Shown: in pieces, positions 45,594-55,092 of the stretch | How the letters are laid out: the number at the start of each line of letters is the position of its first letter | Position numbering within the stretch: position 1 is the first letter of the stretch | NCBI GenBank assembly: GCA_022571985.1 | Contig: JACZWU010000007.1 | Coordinates: 151,986 to 215,985 of the forward strand | Length of the DNA stretch: 64,000 nt | Origin: Candidatus Zixiibacteriota bacterium | Lineage (GTDB): Bacteria; Zixibacteria; MSB-5A5; GN15; FEB-12 | Direction of reading: 5' to 3' | Notes under the pieces: model-generated | What the model saw: the letters and a program-made list of their open reading frames with translations, nothing else | Database searches by the model: none | Told to the model about the DNA's origin: nothing | Position numbers and translations under genes: made by a program

Positions 45594-46031
45594 GTGGGAA
45601 CATTCATGAATTCACCAGTACTATCCATGTCCCATTTACCACCTCATCTGACAGTCCAATTGCCCATCACGATATCCAAATTCAAAATACACGATCAAAA
45701 GGCAATTGATTTGGATCCCACGGATAAATTTGCCAGGGAGAGGCTTCATAAATGTAGAAAGATTCTTGCCGATCCGGCGTATTTGAAGCTTACAGACTCA
45801 GAATATGCTAAAATCAAGTACGCGTTCGAAAACGCTTATAGGGAGTTTCGGTTCTTGGTCGGTAGAGTCATACCTTACGGAGACTTTCTGAAATTGACAT
45901 TGGGTCAACAGATAAAGCAATGCCACAAAGCTCTATCGCAACAGGGAATTGGTAAGAGTGTAATGGGCTTGGTATTACCCCAATGGCTTGCTACTGGCAC
46001 TCGTACAATTTACGCAATTGTAGATTATTGA
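45594..46031 (+). CDS. Hypothetical protein
   Basis: A frame of up to 145 residues starting at GTG 45594 or ATG 45606, without a ribosome site. The middle, AIDLDPTDKFARERLHKCRK, resembles the end of a TPR; the remainder is not recognised. It may be a fragment of a longer lost gene. Confidence 0.35.
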   Translation: MGTFMNSPVLSMSHLPPHLTVQLPITISKFKIHDQKAIDLDPTDKFARERLHKCRKILADPAYLKLTDSEYAKIKYAFENAYREFRFLVGRVIPYGDFLKLTLGQQIKQCHKALSQQGIGKSVMGLVLPQWLATGTRTIYAIVDY

Positions 46032-46408
46032 AATACCAAGTATGAAGATATATACCTATATTCTTATTCACGATACCGGTTTTGCCCCAAACCACCTGTC
46101 AAAAATGTTGAACCTTTTGATGGCTTTGATAACTCATTAACAAAGCTTATAAGTAAATTTGCCTCTGTATTCTTATCTTCTCCAGATGCATTGGATATTT
46201 CGGTATTTGGGTACTTGTAAGAATATTGCTGAATAAAAAGTTCTGGACCAAGAAAGAATTTATCAAACAACTTCTTCCCCGGTAATTCTAAGTTTTTGCA
46301 TAAGTCATTGTCCTTGAGATGGTACAGCGGCAAATACTACAAAAAACAGAAAAAGTATCAAGAGCATTATTAATGCTTTCTCCTGCAGCTGTTGGAATTA
46401 AATTTTTT
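46032..46408. other. Region downstream of the desaturase gene, no supported gene
   Basis: The only notable frame is an 89-codon minus-strand frame (46064-46333) with a TTG start and no ribosome site; I do not support it as a gene. No hairpin terminator is evident at the end of the desaturase gene. Confidence 0.4.
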
Positions 46409-47347
46409 TCATGATAGAACCTCACTCTTTTTCCTGTCAGGAGGTGCATATCCGTGGACTCCTGTTCTAAAGGCGTCATATAGAAATACAAAGTAGGATT
46501 TGTAGATAAAAGCACCCGCCTTTTCATATTCATCCTGTAATAAAAGATGCAATTTGGGCAAATTATACCAGGGCATAGTCGGATATAGGTGATGTTCCAA
46601 ATGGTAATTGAGATTGATATTTAAAAACGACAAGATTTTGTTACTTGTAACAGTTCTTGTCTCTATCAGGTCGTTCCCTGGTTCAGTCATCGTGTGTTCA
46701 GCCCATCCCCTAATATTTCCAAACGAAATGGCAACAAATAGGGGAATTAACCAGCAATGCAGCAATTCATTGACAACGTCAAACTTTATTGCCGTTAGAA
46801 ATATAAAGAAATAGATAACGAGCAAGAGAGCGTATTCAATTATTACTTCTTTTTTCTCATATTTTCTTCCACGTGTTAATGCCGTAATAGGAATGTGAAT
46901 AAGATAAACTGCAGATCCAATTATAATCCAAAGGTAGAACGCTAGAGTTTGTAGAAATTTGTTTGAGCTTACGTTCTTGAATTCATCGGGGTCATCTTCT
47001 GTTCTTGTATATCTATGATGAAACATATGGGTGACTTTGTAAGCTCTGGCTGAAAAGAAAGCAGGGATGACTATTATGAAACTAAACCACTTATCCAGTT
47101 TCCGGTTTCTAAAAAGGTTTCCATGACTACCTTCATGCATCATATTTGCCATTGCATGTACAGCTGTTCCAATTGCTATATAGCACAATATTCTTAATGC
47201 TAAGAAATTAGTATTCAAAAGAGTCCATGCTGCGAGGATCCAAATGGCTATAAAAACCAGTACAACCAGATTCCACATTGGGTTAACCTGCAGTAATTTA
47301 TGAATTTCCTGTTTCTGCTGATAGCTCAAATTTTTCTTCCATGACAT
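46409..47347 (-). CDS. Membrane fatty acid desaturase
   Basis: A 312-residue membrane protein with three histidine boxes: HEGSH (H71-H75), HMFHH (H107-H111) and HLEHH (H249-H253), plus EH at 217-218. This is the signature of di-iron acyl-lipid/acyl-CoA desaturases that introduce double bases in fatty acids, usually to keep membranes fluid. ATG 47347 is chosen over an upstream start at 47410 because GAGGT lies seven bases before it and the sigma-54 promoter at 47394-47409 lies between. The neighbouring regulator genes suggest inducible expression. Confidence 0.92.
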   Translation of the reverse strand: MSWKKNLSYQQKQEIHKLLQVNPMWNLVVLVFIAIWILAAWTLLNTNFLALRILCYIAIGTAVHAMANMMHEGSHGNLFRNRKLDKWFSFIIVIPAFFSARAYKVTHMFHHRYTRTEDDPDEFKNVSSNKFLQTLAFYLWIIIGSAVYLIHIPITALTRGRKYEKKEVIIEYALLLVIYFFIFLTAIKFDVVNELLHCWLIPLFVAISFGNIRGWAEHTMTEPGNDLIETRTVTSNKILSFLNINLNYHLEHHLYPTMPWYNLPKLHLLLQDEYEKAGAFIYKSYFVFLYDAFRTGVHGYAPPDRKKSEVLS

Positions 47348-47393
47348 AACAATTACCTCACTTTGTCTTGTAGTACTATTCTGTACTTGGAAT

Positions 47394-47409
47394 AGCAATT
47401 TGAATGCCA
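47394..47409 (-). promoter_or_regulatory. sigma-54 promoter of the desaturase gene
   Basis: On the minus strand TGGCATTCAAATTGCT has GG and GC separated by exactly ten bases, with a perfect TTGCT -12 box and TGGCAT -24 box. The distance to ATG 47347 is about 47 bases. A TCACAC motif (47421-47426) lies just upstream and recurs near the two other sigma-54 sites of the island. Confidence 0.75.
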
Positions 47410-47630
47410 ACAGTAAATTGTCACACTCTAAGCGTTGTAAGCGTTTTTTGTCTAAGGAATTAGGCGACTTTTAAATAAGCCCCCTTCTACTAACCAAGAT
47501 GGATATTTTATAGGCATTCTGGAATTAACTATACACAAGAAATTGGGAAAGTAATCTTGTTAACGCCAATCATTAGCTTATATTCTTTCTGAGTGTTTGA
47601 TATTCCTCAAGCTCTGAGGTTCAGAAATTT

Positions 47631-50198
47631 ATGAGATTAGAATCTGACTCAATCGTAGGTCATTATAGAATCATAGAAGAGATTGCATCTGGTGGAATGG
47701 GCAAAGTATATCTTGCCGAAGACACTATCCTGTATAGAAAAGTAGCAATTAAAATACTTTCAAATGAGCTTGCACAAAACCAAGTATTTAAGAAACAATT
47801 TATGCTTGAAGCACAGGCCGCAGCAAGTGTTGATCATCCCAATATCGTAACAATATTTGATGTCTCTGAAATTGCAGGGAATCCATATATTGTGATGGAA
47901 TATGTTGATGGAAAATCAATTAAATCTCTAGTTGAAAGTAAAGAAATTTCCGTCCATGAAGCAACGGCAATTATCAGACAGATTTGTTCGGCCTTAAGAG
48001 AGACTCATATGGCAGGACTATTACATAGAGATATAAAATCTAATAATATATTGATTGATAAAAATAATAATGTAAAAGTTTTAGATTTTGGTCTGGCTAA
48101 GAAAACAGATACTATTGAACCTAATACTTTCTCAGCTTTTTCTGGAACTGTTCTCTTTATGTCACCAGAACAAATAAGAGGTGAAGAATTAACGGAAGCC
48201 TCAGATTTATTTTCTCTCGGTGTAATCAGTTATCAAATGCTTTCAGGAGAGTATCCATTTAAGGGAGATTATGAAGCAGCCATAAAATTCTCAATAGAAA
48301 ACGAAACCCCTAAAGATATTAGAGAATTTTCTCCTGAAATTGATGAAAAACTCGCAGATGTTATTATGAAGATGTTGGAGAAAGAAATTTCAAACAGATA
48401 TAGCTCTGCAAATGACGTAATCTGCGACCTTGAATCAGTTTCTGCTTCGCATAAGAATATTTGGTCGATGAATATTGGCAATAAAGCTGCTTTTTTCTTT
48501 GGCACAATCGTGATAGCTATATTTTTTACGTACTTGTATCATGTAATGTGGGGTAGTCAAAGTGAAAATGAATTTGGCACTCAGGAGATTATGCTGGCAG
48601 TTTTACCATTCGAAAATCTGGGGACTCCAAATGATGAGTATTTTTCTGACGGTATTACTGATGCACTAACACACGGTCTTGCCAAATTGAAGAATATAGG
48701 TGTAATATCTCGGCAGAGTGCCTCAAAATATAAAGGGAGTGAGCTTGGTCTCAAAGAAATTGGAAACCAGCTTGGAGTAGATTATATTTTGTCTGGAACA
48801 ATTCACTGGGACAAAACAAAAAATGATTCTGTAAGAATATACACTTCACTTATTCATGTTACAAACGACAAATATATTTGGTCAGATTCTTATGACGGGA
48901 GATTGTCTCAACTTTTTGGATTACAGACAACAATTTTGGAAAAAGTTGCTTATGCTCTAAAAATTATTTATTCAGAATCGGACCTTGTTGTTCTAAAAGA
49001 GATACCAACTTCCAATCTAAACGCTTATGATTTTTACCTAAAAGGAAATCAATTATTTAACCGTAGCTGGAAGAAGAGTGATATCGAAATGGCATTGCTA
49101 ATGTACAACAACGCAATAGCACTAGATTCAGGATTTGCATCTGCTTATGCCATGGCTTCCAGGTGTTATTCAAGTCTTTACTGGGAGTATTATGAACACT
49201 CACTGGAAAACTGCAATTTATCAAAAAGCTTTGCTAATAAAGCTCTATCGCTAAATAATAATTTTGCGGTAGGCTACCTTGCAAAGGGCTACTGTTTCTA
49301 TCATTGTGAACAAAATCTTGATAAGGCACTGCAACTATTCAATGAGGGATTAACATTCAGTAATAATAACGGGGATTTACATAATGCAGTTGCAGCAGTT
49401 CAACGAAGACAGGGGAAATTCGTAGAATCAAATATCAGTTTTAAGCGCTCTTTAAAATTGGACCCTAGATCACATTTGAAAGCTCTGGATATTGGATTCA
49501 CATCAGCCATACTGCATCAATATGATAGTGCTGATTTTTATGCAAAGAAGTCTATTGGGTTAAATAAAGATTATTCTCTTGCACATATTTTCAAAGCGTG
49601 GCTTCCTATTCTGAGTCAAAGTGACATTCAAGAAGCTGAAAATCTATTGGAGCAATCGCTGAAGCAAACAGACTTGACATCATCGAAATATTACTGGTGG
49701 CTGTTGAGAATAATTGGTGACCAAACAAAATTAAATTTCACTCAAATAACCCCGGGAACAGATTCTATTGCTTATTATTTGTTTATGGCTCAGAGAAACA
49801 GGCTCAAAGAAAACAGTTCTGATGAAAAATTATATGCAGATTCTGCTTTGCAAATCCTTAAGAAGAAACTGGCTGATTTTCCAGATGATGCAAGATACAA
49901 TAGCTCAATTGGTTTAGCATACGCGAGTCTGGGTGAGCAAGAGAAAAGTTTGGAATTTGGTGAAAAGGCCTTGGAGCTAATATCAAAATCTAAAGACGCG
50001 TTTGATGCGCCATTTTTGGCAATGAATTGTGCAGAGATTTTTATTATTCTGAAAGATTATGACTCAGCAATTGAGATATTGAAATACCTTGTATCAAACC
50101 CAGGACTTGTTTCGAAATCATATATTCAGATAGATCCTCTATGGAAATCACTTCTTGAGAATGAGTCGTTCAATGAATTTTTGGTGCAAGACCAGTGA
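47631..50198 (+). CDS. Ser/Thr protein kinase with FlgO-like and TPR domains
   Basis: An 855-residue membrane protein. The kinase domain (about 12-270) has ASGGMGKVYLAE, K41, HRDIKSNN (132-139), DFG (152-154) and MSPEQ, so it looks active. A membrane helix lies at about 287-306. A FlgO-like domain (about 316-460: AVLPFENLGTPNDEYFSDGI, LGVDYILSGTI) and TPR repeats follow. Such proteins are receptor-like kinases whose external half may sense envelope state. It is co-located with the sigma-54 activator and desaturase; a signalling link is inferred. No sigma-54 site is seen upstream. Confidence 0.9.
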   Translation: MRLESDSIVGHYRIIEEIASGGMGKVYLAEDTILYRKVAIKILSNELAQNQVFKKQFMLEAQAAASVDHPNIVTIFDVSEIAGNPYIVMEYVDGKSIKSLVESKEISVHEATAIIRQICSALRETHMAGLLHRDIKSNNILIDKNNNVKVLDFGLAKKTDTIEPNTFSAFSGTVLFMSPEQIRGEELTEASDLFSLGVISYQMLSGEYPFKGDYEAAIKFSIENETPKDIREFSPEIDEKLADVIMKMLEKEISNRYSSANDVICDLESVSASHKNIWSMNIGNKAAFFFGTIVIAIFFTYLYHVMWGSQSENEFGTQEIMLAVLPFENLGTPNDEYFSDGITDALTHGLAKLKNIGVISRQSASKYKGSELGLKEIGNQLGVDYILSGTIHWDKTKNDSVRIYTSLIHVTNDKYIWSDSYDGRLSQLFGLQTTILEKVAYALKIIYSESDLVVLKEIPTSNLNAYDFYLKGNQLFNRSWKKSDIEMALLMYNNAIALDSGFASAYAMASRCYSSLYWEYYEHSLENCNLSKSFANKALSLNNNFAVGYLAKGYCFYHCEQNLDKALQLFNEGLTFSNNNGDLHNAVAAVQRRQGKFVESNISFKRSLKLDPRSHLKALDIGFTSAILHQYDSADFYAKKSIGLNKDYSLAHIFKAWLPILSQSDIQEAENLLEQSLKQTDLTSSKYYWWLLRIIGDQTKLNFTQITPGTDSIAYYLFMAQRNRLKENSSDEKLYADSALQILKKKLADFPDDARYNSSIGLAYASLGEQEKSLEFGEKALELISKSKDAFDAPFLAMNCAEIFIILKDYDSAIEILKYLVSNPGLVSKSYIQIDPLWKSLLENESFNEFLVQDQ

Positions 50199-50207
50199 TA
50201 ATAATTG

Positions 50208-51776
50208 CTAAACTTCCAGATTATATCTTGTAATTTTATCTTTTAATCCTTTTCTGGTTAAGCCAAGAATTTTCGAAGACTGTAAAATGTTTCCCTGCAT
50301 TTCTTTTAGAGTCTTAAGAATAACCTCTTTTTCAATTTCTTCCACAATATCTCTCAATTGTCCAGAATATTTTCCAGTTGATTGATCGGTCAAGTTGTAA
50401 CCATTGATTACATTTGAAAAATCTTGAGATTCAATCATATTGTCAATACTACAGACTATTGCTGCTCTTTCAACTTCATGCTCCAATTGGCGAATGTTTC
50501 CGGGCCATGAGTATTGTTCCAATTTCTTTAACGCATCTGGAGAAATTGAGAGATTTGGTTTGTCCAGTTTCAGTTGTAGCTTTCTGACAAAATGATTTAC
50601 AAGTAACGGTATATCATCTCTTCTGTGTGATAATGGAGGCAAATCAATTATTACCGTATTTAGCCTGTAAAATAAATCTTGCCGGAACAAATTCTTTTCA
50701 ATCAATTCATCAAGTTTTCTATTTGTTGCTGAAATAATTCTCACGTTTACCAGTTCCATTTTGGAAGAGCCCACCGGTCTTATTTCACCAGATTCCAATA
50801 CTCTCAAAATTGCGAGTTGAGTAGATAGGGGTGCGTCTCCAATTTCATCCAGGAATACAGTTCCGCCATCCGCTTCCTTAAATAAACCCGGTTGAGATTT
50901 ATCTGCACCCGTAAAAGCACCTTTTATATGACCAAAAAGTTCAGATTCAAGCAAAGTTTCTGTCTTTACACTACAATTTTTTATTACAAATGGTTTATCT
51001 TTTCTAAAACTGTTGTAATGAACTGCCTTTGCAATGAGTTCTTTTCCGGTACCAGTTGGTCCGATGATTAAAACCGGGACATCGTTTTGGCTTACTTTTG
51101 AAATTAGAGATAAGATATTTTTTATTTGGATAGATTTTCCAATAATATTTTCATATGAAAATCCTCCCTCAACTTCGCTTTGAAGTCTGATATTTTCTTT
51201 ACCTAATTTCTTCCTGGATACTTCAAGAAGCTCATTCTTTTGTGCAAGTTCTTCCAGTAAAAGAGAATTCTTCAATATTTGTGCGGATTGTGAGCTTATT
51301 ATGCCAATTAGCTTGAGGTTGTTGTCGCCAAATGCACCTTTGAATTCACTCCTTACTAACGTTATCAAGCCGATAATGTCTCCATGTACAATCATGGGAG
51401 AACATATTAATGATTTGTAGTTTTTTTTCTCTTTCGAACTAAATGATATACTTTCATCGTTTTCGACATCATCAATTTTAATAATTTTCTTGTTTCTTAA
51501 CACCCAACCTGAAATAGATTCATCTACTTTGAAGCCCTCTGTTTCGTCCTCCTCTCTATTTTCTCGAATGACTGTAATCAGGGCGTCATCAATTTTTGAT
51601 GAAATTAGATTTATAACACCCTGGTCAGCATTTGTATAATTAATCAACTCCTTTAATACAATTGACATAATGTGATTCGTTTCTCTTATGCCGCATATTT
51701 TTTCAATGAGAGAATTGATTTTCTTAAGCTCTTCAAATGAAGATTTAATCGAGGTCTGTTCGTTTTGATTGTTCAT
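50208..51776 (-). CDS. GAF-domain sigma-54-dependent activator
   Basis: A 522-residue regulator. A GAF domain (about 20-170) is followed by a coiled coil and an AAA+ sigma-54 activation domain. The latter has Walker A GPTGTGKE, ESELFGHIKGAFTGADKSQP with the GAFTGA loop, GGTVFLDEIGD and NRKLDELI. A C-terminal Fis-type HTH ends KGLKDKITRYNLEV. No receiver domain is present. It should bind upstream sites and open sigma-54 promoters in response to a ligand or partner at the GAF domain. ATG 51776 is preferred to TTG 51788. Its 3' end converges with the kinase gene (nine bases apart), and it is divergent from the LssY-like lipoprotein gene. Confidence 0.95.
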   Translation of the reverse strand: MNNQNEQTSIKSSFEELKKINSLIEKICGIRETNHIMSIVLKELINYTNADQGVINLISSKIDDALITVIRENREEDETEGFKVDESISGWVLRNKKIIKIDDVENDESISFSSKEKKNYKSLICSPMIVHGDIIGLITLVRSEFKGAFGDNNLKLIGIISSQSAQILKNSLLLEELAQKNELLEVSRKKLGKENIRLQSEVEGGFSYENIIGKSIQIKNILSLISKVSQNDVPVLIIGPTGTGKELIAKAVHYNSFRKDKPFVIKNCSVKTETLLESELFGHIKGAFTGADKSQPGLFKEADGGTVFLDEIGDAPLSTQLAILRVLESGEIRPVGSSKMELVNVRIISATNRKLDELIEKNLFRQDLFYRLNTVIIDLPPLSHRRDDIPLLVNHFVRKLQLKLDKPNLSISPDALKKLEQYSWPGNIRQLEHEVERAAIVCSIDNMIESQDFSNVINGYNLTDQSTGKYSGQLRDIVEEIEKEVILKTLKEMQGNILQSSKILGLTRKGLKDKITRYNLEV

Positions 51777-51881
51777 AATTTTACCCAATCACATTAATAT
51801 GATAACTCAGCAGAAATTATTGGTCAATGAATATTAAATATACATTCTGATTAGAAGATATTTGCTTCAAGCTATTCCTAC

Positions 51882-51913
51882 TCACACAGCATAGATCCCA
51901 GATTATGTTGTGA
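51882..51913. promoter_or_regulatory. Candidate activator binding site
   Basis: TCACA (51882-51886) and TGTGA (51909-51913) form an inverted repeat with a 22-base gap, about 70 bases upstream of the sigma-54 promoter at 51954. The TCACAC core also occurs next to the two other sigma-54 sites in the island. The assignment is tentative. Confidence 0.35.
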
Positions 51914-51953
51914 TATATAGTTTTAGCCCAAGAACAATCATCTGTAATTTTTT

Positions 51954-51969
51954 TGGCATCGCTATTGCT
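51954..51969 (+). promoter_or_regulatory. sigma-54 promoter of the LssY-like lipoprotein gene
   Basis: TGGCATCGCTATTGCT has GG (51955-51956) and GC (51967-51968) with ten bases between them and TTGCT as the -12 box. It lies 49 bases before ATG 52018, in the region divergent from the activator gene. Confidence 0.75.
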
Positions 51970-52017
51970 ATGTCTCAATTGAATGAATAAACATTCTAAC
52001 AGAAAGGAAAGTAAATC

Positions 52018-53253
52018 ATGAATCGGATTATTAACTTCTGCTGTGCCATTGCTATTATTTTGATAGCAACTGTTGGGTGTGAGAAAACACCAACTTCTCA
52101 CGATGCTGGGCAATCAACACTTGAAGATGGGTTTCAACTATTTGGTTTTCTAAATTCATCATCTGCTCATCACGTGGCTGCAATTCCCCCCGCGGATATT
52201 GTGAGTGAAAACGCATATGGAAAAAATCTGGATTTCTGGCCATACACGGGAACGAGCTTCAACGGATCACCTCAGGATCCAATCAATTTAATTTTCACAG
52301 GGAACGCAGACCCCAGGCAAATCAGAGCTGCCTTATTTGCACTGGATGGTGACAGAACGGCATTCGGCTTCCCAAACCAAGCTCCATTTAACTCCACTTG
52401 GAATGATGCAATTGGAGATGTTCAATCTGGATATGGTGGAACAGAAGGTTGGACAGGATCTGTTATTCAACTGCAATGCGGAAACTATGAACCTGCAAGG
52501 TTTCATATGAGGCTGTTTAGAGTTGGAGACTATACTATTGCAAACACACATTTTGAGATCCAAATCCCCGGGACTACAGAACATCAGGTCTTGAGCTGGG
52601 AACTTGCAGAACAACTGGTAATGGTTGATTTGATTAGAACCGGACTCCTGGGTGCCGCCCCCGCCATGACATCAGAAATTAATCCGCCAAATTACAGAAC
52701 GATTCCAGCTCAAATTTACAATCTCTTACCTGTTGAATTGCGAGCAGCAATCGGTGGACCGCTTGGCGATGTTGCTTCAGATGTACCTATCAAAAGTGAT
52801 GGACATGCTGCAATCATTAACTTGGCCGGTGAAGTTGCATTTACTGCAGAAACCAGAGTTCAGGACTTCATTATCAATTTTGATCAAACATTGCCAAAGC
52901 CATTTTGCGCATCATCAGAGTTTGACTATCTCTACTTAAATGGTGAGGTTACTTTGGTGCAAACAACCGTTCTTGAGGAAAATGGAAAATTCCAGTCAAA
53001 GTTTCATGCCGAAGGAATTCTGTCTGCTACACCAGTAAATCCGTTAACCGGTGAAATTGTTGGGGAAACAATGGAAGCGATTGTACTTGAAAATCATTCC
53101 AGTTCAATAAATGATTCCAAACAAACGGCAACCAGTTGGCTTTTGCAAAAACTAAATCCCGCATCGGACGATAATGCAGGATGGCTGTATAAACGATTCA
53201 AAATTGACTCCAAAGGGTCAAACTATTTTGAAGAGAAAGTGAACTGTAATTAG
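52018..53253 (+). CDS. LssY C-terminal-like lipoprotein
   Basis: A 411-residue protein with a lipobox (ATVGC, Cys21). A segment at about 82-210 with DPINLIFTGNADPRQIRAAL, ARFHMRLFRVGDYTIANTHF and a final VADLIRTG-like element (VMVDLIRTG) resembles the LssY C-terminal domain. That domain is found with membrane phosphatases and its role is unclear. The rest is unrecognised, with several Cys. AAAGGAAAG precedes ATG 52018. It is driven by a sigma-54 promoter and ends at a strong terminator. Confidence 0.7.
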   Translation: MNRIINFCCAIAIILIATVGCEKTPTSHDAGQSTLEDGFQLFGFLNSSSAHHVAAIPPADIVSENAYGKNLDFWPYTGTSFNGSPQDPINLIFTGNADPRQIRAALFALDGDRTAFGFPNQAPFNSTWNDAIGDVQSGYGGTEGWTGSVIQLQCGNYEPARFHMRLFRVGDYTIANTHFEIQIPGTTEHQVLSWELAEQLVMVDLIRTGLLGAAPAMTSEINPPNYRTIPAQIYNLLPVELRAAIGGPLGDVASDVPIKSDGHAAIINLAGEVAFTAETRVQDFIINFDQTLPKPFCASSEFDYLYLNGEVTLVQTTVLEENGKFQSKFHAEGILSATPVNPLTGEIVGETMEAIVLENHSSSINDSKQTATSWLLQKLNPASDDNAGWLYKRFKIDSKGSNYFEEKVNCN

Positions 53254-53277
53254 AAGTTTCAGGAGGGGGGAATGAGA

Positions 53278-53306
53278 GCCGCTGCTACAACAGCAGCGGC
53301 TTTTTT
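53278..53306 (+). terminator. Rho-independent terminator
   Basis: GCCGCTGCT (53278-53286) pairs perfectly with AGCAGCGGC (53292-53300) across a five-base loop, followed by six T. It ends the transcript of the LssY-like lipoprotein gene. Confidence 0.92.
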
Positions 53307-53450
53307 GATAATTCAATCAACTATAACGTGAAAATTGATTATTAACTTCAAGCTATCTGAATATTTACTATCCACAAAATTCATTTTCAAAACGAATAAT
53401 AACAAACATAACAAATTGTCACACAGGCGTTTAGCGTGTGGGTAATGTTT

Positions 53451-53466
53451 GGGCATAGTAGTTGCT
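53451..53466 (+). promoter_or_regulatory. sigma-54 promoter of the Fn3-like lipoprotein operon
   Basis: GGGCATAGTAGTTGCT has GG (53452-53453) and GC (53464-53465) ten bases apart with TTGCT as the -12 box. An inverted repeat with CACAC and GTGTG arms (53420-53440) lies directly upstream and contains the TCACAC motif shared with the other two sites. Confidence 0.7.
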
Positions 53467-53503
53467 AATTGCTTCTTGAAATACGAAAAAAAGGAGCATT
53501 GAA

Positions 53504-54004
53504 ATGAAACAATTACTAAAACTAACATTTGTACTGACAGGAATTCTTTTATTTTCGTTGGGATGTGACAAAAACATAATTAGCTCAGATTCTGAATTAT
53601 CATTCAGCAGTAATGCAAGCAATGACTTAATCCCTGAGGGAACTATTAACGGAGTGAAAGCCTTCGATGGTCTACCAACTCAATTATACCCTCAAAGCGG
53701 TGACATTGTTGATAATGGATGTACCAATAGAACTAACCCTATCATATGGAATTTTTCGTGGACGGCAGCTAAAGGTGCAACAAAATATCAATTGTACGTC
53801 TATCACGTTGGGTCACTTTATCCAGTGGTCAACGATAACAACATTACAACTATCAGCTACGAGAGCAATTGCGATGGCTGCTATATTATAAATGGAAATA
53901 GATTTGACTGGAGATGGAAAGTACGTGCCTTTGTTAATGGTATGTGGACCAGATGGACTCCAGAAATAAGTTTTGATGTAGAACCACTAAATACGGATTG
54001 TTAA
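53504..54004 (+). CDS. Fn3-like lipoprotein
   Basis: A 166-residue protein with a lipobox (FSLGC, Cys21). The mature part contains a fibronectin-type-III-like or Ig-like sequence, FSWTAAKGATKYQLYVYHVG, and five further cysteines. AAAGGAG precedes the ATG. It is likely a small envelope lipoprotein of unknown role. It is followed in the same transcript by an outer-membrane-like protein gene. Confidence 0.7.
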   Translation: MKQLLKLTFVLTGILLFSLGCDKNIISSDSELSFSSNASNDLIPEGTINGVKAFDGLPTQLYPQSGDIVDNGCTNRTNPIIWNFSWTAAKGATKYQLYVYHVGSLYPVVNDNNITTISYESNCDGCYIINGNRFDWRWKVRAFVNGMWTRWTPEISFDVEPLNTDC

Positions 54005-54021
54005 GAAAGTTGGATATTCAA

Positions 54022-54552
54022 ATGAAAAGAATTTTATTACTATTAATTATTCTATCTCTTTCATCTACCGTTTCGGCATTTGATGGTGAACGAAAAGGGT
54101 TTGTGTTTGGTGGAGGGATCGGTCTTTTCAGTTTACCTGAGAACAAGGGTGAGAGCAAAATAGTGACTTTTAATTTAGTGTTGGGATTGGGTTTCTCTGA
54201 GCAGAATTTGATTGTCCTTAATGGGGCTGAAGGCGATCCTAGAACTGTTGGTGATTTCAGCGGTGGAACTCATACAGTAATGGATAAATCATTCTATCTC
54301 ATATCTTGGTATCATTTCTTTAAGCCTTCCAAAGAGAGCATGTTTGCTGGAATTGGCATCGGAAAGTACAACAATAGCTTCATGACTGATGCCATTTGGG
54401 AATCACCTAATAGCATAAAATTATCTTTTGGATATGGATATAACCACTACATATTCGAGGCCTACCTTTTGTCTATAAGAGAAAGTAATTGTTTTAAACG
54501 GGACCAAAGATCGAATAATCTGGGATTCATGGTTGGTGCTTTGGCATTTTGA
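54022..54552 (+). CDS. Outer-membrane-like secreted protein
   Basis: A 176-residue protein with a signal peptide (about 1-20) and alternating hydrophobic beta strands with aromatic ends such as SFYLISWYHFF and KLSFGYGYNHYIFEAYLLS. This fits a small beta-barrel, and the last residue is Phe. ATG 54022 is used; the frame opens at TTG 53998 overlapping the previous gene. No specific family is recognised. Confidence 0.6.
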   Translation: MKRILLLLIILSLSSTVSAFDGERKGFVFGGGIGLFSLPENKGESKIVTFNLVLGLGFSEQNLIVLNGAEGDPRTVGDFSGGTHTVMDKSFYLISWYHFFKPSKESMFAGIGIGKYNNSFMTDAIWESPNSIKLSFGYGYNHYIFEAYLLSIRESNCFKRDQRSNNLGFMVGALAF

Positions 54553-54585
54553 TGTACAGAAAGCGTTTGAAATGAGGAGAGTGTT

Positions 54586-54787
54586 ATGAAGAAAAAAATT
54601 CATATATTCTCATAATGTCAATGTTCACTTTGGTTGCGTTTCTTAATTTGACCGTTGGGTGTACGGTAAATAAAAGCTTCACTCTTGAGGAAATTGAGAA
54701 AAAAACTGACAGGAAAACATGACAGTGGTTTTACCGACGGTGATTGAGGGCGTCCAACTTCCCAATGGAGAGGAAATCATTTTTTAA
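54586..54787 (+). pseudogene. Frameshifted small lipoprotein remnant
   Basis: AGGAGAG lies before ATG 54586, but that frame stops after nine codons. The next frame (from 54615) encodes a lipoprotein-like MSMFTLVAFLNLTVGC and TLEEIEKKTDRK and stops at 54720. A third frame (54719-54787) encodes IEGVQLPNGEEIIF, the kind of tail expected after it. Two frameshifts would join them into one lipoprotein. Confidence 0.5.
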
Positions 54788-54799
54788 ATTACTTTTATG

Positions 54800-55018
<219 letters not shown>

Positions 55019-55092
55019 ATTTCAGAAAGAGAAAATTATATAGCAGATATAGAGCGGGTCAAGATAATTCTGTAATTAAATGAAAATAGAGG

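Noticed and set aside
46064-46333. 89-codon minus-strand frame after the desaturase
   Set aside because: TTG start, no ribosome site, no recognised pattern.
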